This document shows, one piece after another, positions 55,411 to 64,000 of a stretch of 64,000 nt of DNA (position 1 is its first letter; each line of letters opens with the position of its first letter). Source of the stretch: Ophiura sarsii (Eukaryota > Echinodermata > Ophiuroidea > Amphilepidida > Ophiuridae). A program made the translations under genes and the position numbers. A model generated the notes under the pieces. That model saw nothing but the letters and a program-made list of their open reading frames with translations. It made no database searches and was not told the origin of the DNA. The stretch lies in the NCBI GenBank assembly GCA_035610835.1, contig CM069449.1, forward strand, positions 13,526,531 to 13,590,530. The letters run 5' to 3'.

Positions 55411-57602
55411 GTTTATTGATTTTTGTTCATTTCGCGATTTTAATATTAATGTCAATCAAATATTTTTTTCGAGGTGTATGTCAGATGTTCTCTTATTTTT
55501 GTTGAATAAATGTATATAATTTTACATTCACCTTTGGTTTTGCTCCAATAATCGTTTTTGAGATGATTATTTTTCAAACGTTGATATTAAATTACTATAA
55601 CATGTCTATTTGACATGGAGTTTTTGTGTTTTTTCAAAACATCATCACAGATTTTTAGAAGTTAGACCCGTTTGACCAAAAATTGCATTATATTAAATCG
55701 ATGAAAACGCTGAAAATATTACTATTTTCCCTTTTCAACCATCTGGGCTCTGTTGCATAAAAGTTCAGATTCATCTGGACTTAGGAAGAGCATGGACTTA
55801 TCAGATTGAGTGATTCTGAATGCTAGGATAAGAAGGATATTTAACTTTGGCCTACGGTCTAAAATCAGAAAGATCAAATCACTAATTATTCTTGCAATCT
55901 TCTTTATTTTAAGAAGAGATATATATATAGGCTGAATATAATTCTTCTTACATGGAATATAGAACTTAAAAGTTCTATGCGATAGGCGGATAGGCAGGCG
56001 CGGATCCAGCCAAGTTTAGGGGGGGGGGGGGGCAAAAGAATGGAGTTGCCTTGACGGAATAATGTTCTCTATCAAACTAAAAGCACTAATTAACACATGC
56101 ACTGGTTACGTAGGCCTATAGACTAGACATACCTATAATGAAAATATAGTTTATTGTCATGATTGATACAAAATAGAGTACAATACAATCATTATCATAT
56201 ACGATAATACGAGACATGTCAGATAGCTACGTTTTATTTCTATGGTATAATAGAGTAAAATGAGTATATATTACGGTGTATGCGACCTTTAAAGCATCTG
56301 ACAAATTAGCTGCTGAAAAGTACCATTTGCTGCTTTAACCCAGTGACAGTTAAGAAAACTGTCACTGTTTAACCGGAGTCACAATACGAAATTATACATC
56401 AGTGATGAAAAGTATTTTCAAAGTTTGGCTCTTGGGTTCTGAGTTACCTTTAACTTTTATATGCTTGTACAACACAAACAATTCCTAACCAGATGATGTA
56501 ATGTTAGCTAATTTGAAAACAGTAATTGGTATAAAATATCTTAGAAGTACATTAAATGAGCAATTATTTTCCTATATATGCGTACGAGGCTACATGTACG
56601 TGATTATGTGATCAAGTGAATAGGACGAATGCTTAACAACGGATTACATTTTTAAAAAATGATACTGACGAATTATGAAATAATTTAGCTCCAATAACGC
56701 GTGATAAATTTCATGGAGTCATATAATCCAAATCAATCGTTAGTTTAAATCCAACGGAGATTCAAAATGTTCGTCCGTTCGTGTCCACCATCGTCTGATT
56801 TAGTGGATACTTTAACCATCGGGATATCCAAGGGGGAAAGGACTACCTTATAAATTATGCCATTTATGGCACGATTCATGTAAACATTACCGGCCTATTT
56901 CAACAAAATTGTGTTTTTGAAACCAACTCCAGGCACAACGCGCCTGTCAATGCGCCCTTATGCTCGCATACCTCGTGCGCCCCACGGCCCGCGCAGTAGT
57001 ACGCTCGGCTTAACGCAGTTTGTTGTGGAAACTGAGACGCGGTGCGTTCGATGTTCTTCATTTAGCCGGCATTTTACCTCAAGCGATCAACCAATGTGTA
57101 CGTGCAACGGAAAAGCTCCCGGTTTTTAACGACGTGTCATTTTCATGACGATTTTCATGCACATTGCACACTTCATACATTGTTTGGATTAAATTGTTAC
57201 TTCATGCTCGTGGAGATGATATGTTGCGCAGATTTTGTGTAAGTTTTCGTGTTATAAATGTCGTTTTCATGCGTTCGTTAGTATTTCATCAGCCCAAAAT
57301 CGTATCTCTTCTTTTGGTTTGTTTTGCTAATTTTCTTTGCTTGCTTTTTTGCCTTTGCCTTTGGCCTTTTGTTTTGCTTTGTTGTTTCATTTTGGGGAGG
57401 AGGGTGATGTTTGCTGGTTTCGTTTTTGCTTTTTCTGTGTTTTTTTTTTGTTTCCTCTTTTTGACACTTTGTGTGTTGTTTTCTCGTTGCTTAATTGTTT
57501 ATTATATACCATTTCTGTTTCTATTAGGCCTTTGTTTTGCCTTTTGTCACTTTGTTCTTGTTTCTGTTTGTTTGTTTTGGGTCTAGGTTTTTTCTCTGTA
57601 GG

Positions 57603-57656
57603 CCCTAAGTGTTAACGATCGTAATTTCGCCCTAAGTGTTAACGATCGTAATTTCT
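57603..57656 (+). repeat. 27-bp direct duplication
   Basis: CCCTAAGTGTTAACGATCGT followed by AATTTC occurs twice back to back, inside the 3.3-kb element. It contains the dyads GTTAAC and CGATCG. Confidence 0.85.
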
Positions 57657-58221
57657 GTGTACATTTTTGGCGGGATTTTTGGTCATTTAATGCCGTATAG
57701 GGCCTATATAAAGCCTTAACCTGTTAAAAATCAATGTTTTTGTTTTGTCAAAGCTCACTTTGTGGTGGGTTTAGGCTAGGCCAATTAACTATAGTATTAC
57801 AGCTTTTGTTTGTTTGCTTAAATAAATGGCAATTTTACGCGGTATTCACACTTTCATTGATAAAAATAAGAATGTTTGCAAGTTTATTATAATCTTTAAC
57901 ACTTTACTTACAGTTTTGTTTTGTATTGTTTTATAATATTTTGTGTTTCATTTTGTGTTTATTAATTATTAACTATAACAACTACAAACAAAGACACAGT
58001 TCCATAAACCGTCCCAAATCCTTTAAAAATCCGTCCTAAAAAGAGGAGGATAAACACCAAAAGCATCAAAACACAATTACAGGTTTATCATGAAATCAAA
58101 ATATATAAATAAATGGATAATATTAAAGCGCTTAGCATACCAAATGGAAAAATCTTATAATAATCATTAATAAAGCAACATTAAACAATTATAGATATTA
58201 CATTGATTTGTTAATGCAAAT

Positions 58222-58420
58222 GAATAAACGTTTCAAAAACAATTAAAAAATACAATATCAACGTTAATTACTAAACGTTTAATAAACGTTTTACTCGATA
58301 ATGGTTTGACAAACGTTTGAAAATAAACGTTTGACAGATGTCTGACTCGGTACAGATTTATAAACGGTTTGAAAATAAACGTTTGAGAAACATTTTCTAA
58401 ACGTTTATCAAACGTTTGGC
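58222..58420. repeat. Right AAACGTTT palindrome array (8 copies)
   Basis: Mirror of the left array with words such as TAAACGTTTAATAAACG and CAAACGTTTGAAAATAAACG. The sequence between the palindromes is not the simple inverse of the left array except in the last 40 bases. Confidence 0.8.
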
Positions 58421-58435
58421 GAAAGCGGCTATGTA

Positions 58436-59641
58436 GATGACATCTTTGTTTGGCACGAGTTTATAAAAACATGGATCCGTAACAAACACGATGCATTCGC
58501 GCGCATCTGACGCGTAAATAACAATGGACCTACGGCACATAATCTCCTGGCCACAGTTCGACATACGTGGGCGCACTTCGATCAGGCTGGGTACGCATTA
58601 GACTTTATCCTCCAGTCGTACAATACGCTCCACTGCGTTCGCTGTTGTGACGACTGGAAACGATCCAGCCCAAATGTCCGAGCACTTTCAAAGAACAGTT
58701 TGCATACCGCGCGAGCTGCGTCTTGCACAAACACGCGCATTGGTTGGGCACTTACGCACACGCTGGCCCCGACGCAGGCGCACACATTCATCTGAAACAG
58801 TAAAAACACGACTGAATCATGCACCATCAAGTTGATTTATCGTGTTAAATTCATTACTACTAGCCGATCGTCCGTCGTTTTATTTACGAGCCGGCACTGC
58901 TCTGTTTACCGGGTTGTTGGTCAATATTTTACGAGGTACATATTTTCACATACCTATGGAAGAAACCCCCAAACTAGGCTTAGTTTTAGAAGGCCTGCTG
59001 TCCCATGATTGTCCTTCTTTTTATTCGTAGAGAAATAAATAAATGAAGTGTTAATTGATTTCCAATATCGGCCGGTAAAAGATATATATTCGTCCCAGGG
59101 CCGAGGTGGCAGATGCCCGACAGTAGGCCGTGCAGCCTGAGAAATACCTTAGGTACGTATAGTTATAGTCTCAGGTGCAGCGAGACAACAAAAGTCTGAT
59201 ACTAGTCATGATAGTGAAGCTTTATATTTTGGAAGTGCATGGGCTACAATTTAAACTGTTTGGCCTACGTAGGGGTAAGATCAAGGTAAATATTGACAAC
59301 ATGTTCAGTACAAGACCACCCCTCCATTATTACTCACAGTCACACAAATTACAAATATATAAAATAATAACGAAATATTTACAAAACAAAAACAAAACTA
59401 ATTGATTCAATGAATCAAAAAAAATATATCAACACACTAATTTGTTGAATGTTTTGTATAAAAGATAAATATGAATTTAAAACAAATAGGCCCCTATATC
59501 AACTTGATTTAGATTGAGTGTGTAAATGCTTTTCACCTTCATTGTTTATAAATCATTTCATAGGCTGAGTAGGCGAGTCATTTAGTGATGGAGCAAGAAG
59601 GCAGGAGGGTATGAAGCTGGCATAGGAAGGCAGAATGTATG
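58436..59641. other. No gene recognised
   Basis: Nothing was supported. The frames at 58582-58835 overlap on both strands and are not convincing. Confidence 0.35.
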
Positions 59642-60270
59642 CAGTGGCGGCACTACAGGGGGTCGAGATGACGTAGTGCGCACAACGGATAACTATTGCA
59701 CCGTTTTGGGGTGAGGTTGAGCAGGCGTACTTTACGCGAGCTCAACCTCATGTGACGTGGGCCCATAGGCTCTGACCGACAACAACCTGGTTTTGACGCC
59801 ATAGTGCATGTGAAAGCATCCCCATACTAGAAGCTTCCTAAAAAGAAGAGCTTCCCCAATTTGATAAAACAAAAAGATATGAAAATCAACCCTGAAAATA
59901 ATAAAAATCTGAATACAAAGATTACCCAGCTCATCTGGACACTTCCCACACACCCATGCGTGTGTAAGGATTATATATATTATTTTCATTATTAATCATC
60001 ATTAATCATCATAAATATATCTTACTTTTGATTAGAAATGATAACAACTGTCTAGACATATTCATAATTGCGTAACGTTAACGTTTGTCTAGATTTTATA
60101 CTATGATACAATCAAATATCATCGCGTTGACCATGATGTGTTGACCAACAATGCTTTCATAATCATCATCATTTTTATTCTACATGTAGTAGTGCTCCAA
60201 TAGTACTTCTCCCGTCCATTCAAACGGTTTGTTTTCTACACAAGGCCGTGAGGAATGCGATAAATTTGCC

Positions 60271-60290
60271 CCGCCATTTTGAAAGATGGC
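60271..60290. promoter_or_regulatory. Palindrome of two YY1-like cores beside a MITE
   Basis: CCGCCATTTTGAAAGATGGC lies 11 bases before the TTAA of the MITE at 60302. The spacer is TGCCATTTATA. Confidence 0.4.
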
Positions 60291-60301
60291 TGCCATTTAT
60301 A

Positions 60302-60536
60302 TTAACCCTTTCCACGCCGCTGTTAATTTTACCATATACAAAACAGATTTTCCAGAAACCTTTCCCAACTTGCAAGGTCTATCTCAAGGATTATACTGAA
60401 TCAATATTATGCATGATTGTGCTTATTTCAATGCATTCTTATGGTAATTTCGATAATTTTGACTTTTTTGAAACATTATGTGCAATTCGAATTTCGGAAT
60501 GTCGTCTGCAGACGCCTGTCGCGTGGAAAAGGTTAA
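60302..60536 (+). mobile_element. TTAA-type MITE, full copy
   Basis: TTAACCCTTTCCACGCCGC and the right end GTCGCGTGGAAAAGGTTAA form the TIRs, with TTAA at both tips. The interior is as in copies at 36296 and 46609. Both overlapping frames on plus and minus are by-products. Confidence 0.88.
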
Positions 60537-60740
60537 AAGGGGATTGCCGGACCAGTCTTGTTAATACAAGAAAAACGAAAATAGAATGAAACTTCAACAT
60601 AACACGAACCAGCCTTGCTGAAATGAACTTGAACAAAGTAAGAATTTATATTTAAATACGAAACGTCTCGATATTCTGTTCGAGATACAATACGATAATT
60701 GTAGTCTGCAAACCTGAGTAGTATGTACGTAGTAATGGGC

Positions 60741-61160
60741 TATTCCGGTCGACATCCATACACCCTATCAATCATGCCTATGGAAGACAATAAACATGAC
60801 TTTAATCTTCCATATCAAGGTAAATTGACAATTTTAGCATAAAAAGGCAATTTTATTCGCATTGCGCGCACATTTTCTTACCAAATTAGGTTAAATTATA
60901 CCAAATGTTGACAATTTAAGCATAAAACAGCTAAATTTTGCGCGAAATCGCGCATTTTCATACCAAATTAGATAATATGATTAGGCCTAGACCAAATTTG
61001 ACAATTTTGCGTAAAATGGCACAACAAAGTATTCTTATTCTTGCCCCCCCCCCCCCCCTAAAAAAAAAATATATATATGAGGCTCGTGCCGCCACTGCCT
61101 GTGGGGAAGATGTCTTCCATAGGAACAGTATGGATTTCAAATGGAATAGCCCAATTGCTA
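60741..61160. mobile_element. gggctattcc-family foldback MITE
   Basis: GGGCTATTCCGGTCGACATC and CCTATGGAAGACA (60741-60795) are answered by inverted GATGTCTTCCATAGG and GGAATAGCCC (61109-61152). Between the arms, GACAATTTTAGCATAAAA-like words repeat about three times (60828, 60910, 61000), with GCGCGCA words and a C-run (61044-61059). Confidence 0.7.
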
Positions 61161-61215
61161 TGGCAAGCTATTTCCGAAGGCTACCAGACAATTGCTAGTA
61201 GAGAAACTCTCGCTG

Positions 61216-61817
61216 CACTACCAAAACCCTATTGTATATTTCACGGACATAAATTATGCTAATGAGCTCATTAAATGACGTCACTCACATCATCGGGTTT
61301 TGCCGATGATTGAAATCCGTTGATTGAAATTCTAGGTCGAGTAAAATGATGTTCTTATTTGTTGTCTGTGAGCTTTTCTGATTTTTTTCCCGTATTGGAG
61401 TATTTTTTTATTGAAAATAGACAGTTCAAATTAAACGTTGGTTCCAAGTTCAAGTGACAGCACATGTATTAAAGGCGACAGCAAAGGCAATATGCAAGCA
61501 ACATTTGAGAAAAAACGATGCACGACTTTGCAAGAAAGTGTACGGGGAAGTGTACGGGTGAACATGACAAACCAAAACAGCCTAGTAAATAATCACCTCC
61601 GTGGCGCAATTGGTTAGCGCGTTCGGCTGGTAACCGAAAGGTTGGTGGTTCGAGTCCAGCCGGGGGCGTTGTTACTTTTTGCATTTAATGCAGATCGACA
61701 AATCACAGTAAAAATATAATATTGACAAAATCACAGACCACTTACACAAAAATCGCATCTGCGCATGCTCCTGTCGTGATCGAAATCTACCACACAAGCA
61801 ATGGGCGAGTTTTATAA
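61216..61817 (+). repeat. tRNA-bearing repeat, copy 2
   Basis: Nearly identical to 13964-14562 over about 600 bases, including the upstream palindromes and hairpin and the downstream CATCTGCGCATGCTCCTGTC. It starts about 60 bases after a MITE end. The flanks of the two copies are unrelated. Confidence 0.88.
61595..61668 (+). tRNA. tRNA-like gene, Asn-type body with anticodon GGT
   Basis: Identical in fold to the copy at 14342: acceptor ACCTCCG/CGGGGGC, D stem GCGC, anticodon stem TTCGG/CCGAA, T loop TTCGAGT, with exact Pol III A and B boxes and a T5 stop at 61676-61680. The anticodon loop reads CTGGTAA, giving anticodon GGT (Thr), where the sister copy has GTT (Asn). GGT is normally absent from eukaryotic Thr tRNA sets, which use AGT. 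The first acceptor pair is A-C and the T stem has a G-G mismatch, as in copy 1. It could be a mutant Asn copy, an inactive repeat copy, or an unusual decoder. Confidence 0.7.
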
Positions 61818-61819
61818 GT

Positions 61820-62085
61820 GCTGGAATATCACTGCTGCTGTAACTAGAAAATACCCGGATCTAATAAACAGTCTGCCAGGCACACGTATTTATGCACATT
61901 TGAATGTGTTGTGACAAGAAAATACCCGGACTCTAGGCTACCAGGCACACATACTTATGCAAATTGTACTTCTGCTGTTACTAGAATATACCCTGATCTA
62001 ATCATACTATAGTAAATAGTCTGCACCGGCACATACGTAGGCCTATATGCAAATTTTACTTGGAATATCCCCGGATCTAACGTGT
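61820..62085 (+). repeat. Three degenerate copies of a unit of about 80-110 bp
   Basis: ACTAGAAAATACCCGGATCT at 61846, AAGAAAATACCCGGACTCTA at 61918 and ACTAGAATATACCCTGATCT at 61981 are each followed by CTGC/CTACC, (A/G)GGCACA and TATGCA words. Confidence 0.65.
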
Positions 62086-63789
62086 CACTTTAAGATCCTT
62101 CCCCTCCTACTTCCATCCCGAATCATATTAGATCACCGGAGTTGTGATTTTCCCAAGAAACACTGACAGACTATACTATAGCATTCCGGCTGCCATGATT
62201 TCCCCGGTAGAAGACATCTTCCTTTTCCCCTTGCGTTATATCCTTCCACTGTCAACAAATAAACCCTGTAGTTTGGCCTTGGCACGCATTGTGTATAGAT
62301 AGGTCTGTAGTGTGGAATTTACTCATTGTATCGTATGTATTGTATTGTGTCAAGTAGCCACCTGATTATCAGCTTAGTGCGTCTCGTAAAAGGGTCATTG
62401 TCACTGCGAGACAATGGAGTTTGAAAAGTCACACGGTCTCACATGATAGGCTCAAGGTAGACCTATTATAGGCCTACATCAACGGTAAAGTATAGACAGA
62501 CAGTGCCCAGCAATCGTGGAATTAATGCATGTGTAATGTGTAATGCGCATGTGTAAACACATCACGATGCTGATGCGTTTACTATTCTTCATATTAATCC
62601 CTTCTGTTGCGTGCATGGATGCTCTAATCCAAATCAATATAGGTATTAGAAACGGTAATGAATATGGCCCTACAATAAAGGCTGCTTGGAGGGATTTATG
62701 AGTAAGCAGACAATGTTATCATTTAATACTAAAGCAAATTGCAGTTATAAAACATGCATGTATGGTTCTCTGGTTCCAAGTTTTATCCAAATAGTTTGTC
62801 AAGTGTAACCATCGGATTGATAAGATTGATTTCTATTATAGTTTGATCAGTTCCAAATTCGCGAACCCTCATTACAGCAGCGAATGCATACAAAAGGACG
62901 CGGGCGCACATGAAGGCAACAATCGCACTGTGCATCATATTGGGGCCAAAACCGCGTGCGTGTGGCCATAATCGCGCGCATACGCTTGGATTATTTCTGC
63001 CCATAGAGAGATAAAAAGCGAATCTTTCTCGCCAATTTGGAACTGATTAAACTTTACCTGTCACTGAGAATTGGCGCTAGAATGAATTCAATCATTACTG
63101 GCCATTGACCTGGTAAGTGTCATTACAACCGTACGACTCACTTTATTCTGTTAGAGACTTGGGCTCTCCCCCCCCCCCCCCCCCTCCCCTCCCCCTCCCC
63201 CTCCCCCACGCTGGGGAATGGAACAGCATTTTCCCCCATAAAACTAATCGCCCAAATTAAAACAACAACATTGTTATAAATCATGGTAATTAAATCGTAC
63301 TCAGTTAGACAAAATATGCCATCATGCCATCATGGAATTTGTTTTATGCTAGTATTTGCAGGGGGTTAATACTTTCAAATTGTTTACCTTATAGGCTATT
63401 TTGTGTTTAATATTGTTGACCTCAATACAACTGTTAATACATAAGTTCAAATTCTTCGAGGAAATAGAAATTATGATTATTAAGTTTTTATAGGAAGACT
63501 GAAGTATGAGACTACAATTAGATCATGTTAACGTGTCGAGTTTGCCCTATATATGATACCAAGTACCTCCTTCCTGCAGTCTGGCGCCCACAACGATTGG
63601 TCTATAATACTCTGATCACTATGATCACCACCAATGTGCACCGAGCAATTGCTTGTTTACAAAGGTGGCAATTTGTCAATTAAAATGTTGACCAACGTTG
63701 AGTGTAATGCTGAATTCGGCGTACTTGTTGGATATAATGCATGAGGCTTTTAAGCTTCCTCGAGACAATTGCGTCATTGCGCCACTTTC
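62086..63789. other. No gene recognised
   Basis: A C/T-rich run lies at 63167-63208. GTGTAATG(C) words repeat at 62530-62560. Nothing else was supported. Confidence 0.4.
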
Positions 63790-64000
63790 TAAAACACTTT
63801 CCACGCGGCTATTGATTTTACCACATACAAATCAAATTTGTCAGAAACTTTTCCTAACTTTCAAGGCCTATCTTAAGGATTACTGAACCAATACTAGGCA
63901 TGTTTGTACTTAATTTGATGCATTTCTTCACGGTTATTCCAAATAATATGGTAAATAAATTCAATAATTTTGACATTTTTGACGTCTGCAGATGCCTGCC
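63790..64000 (+). mobile_element. TTAA-type MITE, 5' part, cut by window end
   Basis: CACTTTCCACGCGGCTATTG at 63795 starts the copy, and the interior follows the family (CTTTCAAGGCCTATCTTAAG, ACTGAACCAATACTAGGCAT). The window ends at GATGCCTGCC, just before the expected right terminus. Confidence 0.85.

Larger units (their letters stand above)
55103..58435. mobile_element. 3.3-kb TIR element with AAACGTTT arrays at both ends
   Basis: TACACAGCCGTTTTCGCC at 55103 and the inverse of TACATAGCCGCTTTCGCC ending at 58435 form the tips. From there inward the palindrome AAACGTTT occurs ten times at 55130-55405 and eight times at 58225-58418, spaced irregularly by 6-40 bases. The interior (55.4-58.2 kb) is AT-rich, contains no transposase that I recognise, and holds a T-rich hydrophobic frame and a 27-bp duplication. 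It is probably a non-autonomous DNA transposon. TA lies at both tips. Confidence 0.75.
59642..61097. mobile_element. Possible TIR element with CAGTGGCGGCAC tips
   Basis: CAGTGGCGGCAC at 59642-59653 and its exact inverse at 61086-61097. The tips resemble hAT ends, but no matching 8-bp flank was seen and the inside contains at least two other elements. The two tips could therefore belong to different insertions. Confidence 0.35.

Noticed and set aside
57164..57615. Hydrophobic 140-aa frame that looks like a membrane protein
   Set aside because: It lies in a T-rich run (TTTTG words), which always translates to Phe/Leu/Cys. It sits inside a non-autonomous element.
60248..60636. Frames on both strands (113 and 65 aa)
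   Set aside because: They lie within a TTAA-type MITE and are not kept in the other copies.

Overview
The window looks like nuclear DNA from an invertebrate animal. It is AT-rich, has no bacterial-style gene packing, and is made mostly of transposable elements, inverted-repeat elements and tandem arrays. The 8-bp palindrome TAGGCCTA recurs more than fifteen times. The non-LTR retrotransposon remains (RTE-like and CR1/L2-like) and the many MITEs fit a marine deuterostome such as an echinoderm or hemichordate. That placement is inference from style; no host protein in the window identifies the species.

No complete host gene could be supported. Two short candidate coding exons end in good splice donors: 13 codons at 8676-8714 and 5 codons at 38995-39009, both on the plus strand. 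If real, the surrounding DNA is largely intron and intergenic sequence. There are two tRNA-like genes with Pol III boxes and T-run terminators (14342-14415 and 61595-61668). They lie inside two nearly identical copies of one repeat of about 600 bp and differ in the anticodon (GTT versus GGT).

Layout. 1-4600: truncated TTAA-type MITE, a tRNA-like element between terminal inverted repeats, a small foldback element. 4600-8000: a nearly full-length but broken RTE-type LINE on the minus strand, lying between inverted flanks. 8.0-19.7 kb: candidate first exon, then MITEs of several families and the first tRNA-bearing repeat. 19.7-23.3 kb: a decayed CR1/L2-type LINE on the minus strand split by two younger MITEs, followed by LTR-like DNA. 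23.3-36.5 kb: foldback elements, a degenerate minisatellite, and a 2.7-kb TIR element carrying a 101-bp tandem array. 37.4-38.0 kb: a nearly perfect array of a 20-bp unit. 39.8-41.3 kb: four tandem copies of a unit of about 380 bp. 41.7-46.9 kb: foldbacks, a second 20-bp array and a hAT-type MITE with an 8-bp target duplication. 52.3-58.4 kb: nested palindromic elements and a 3.3-kb element whose termini hold eighteen AAACGTTT palindromes. 59.6-64 kb: more MITEs, the second tRNA-bearing repeat, and a last TTAA-type MITE cut by the window edge.

Most long open frames are by-products of tandem repeats, homopolymer runs or inverted repeats. The most noteworthy structures are the AAACGTTT element, the tRNA-carrying repeat pair with an anticodon change, the homogeneous 20-bp dyad array, and the many recent inverted-repeat elements. 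All coordinates of repeat edges were read by eye and may be off by a few bases.
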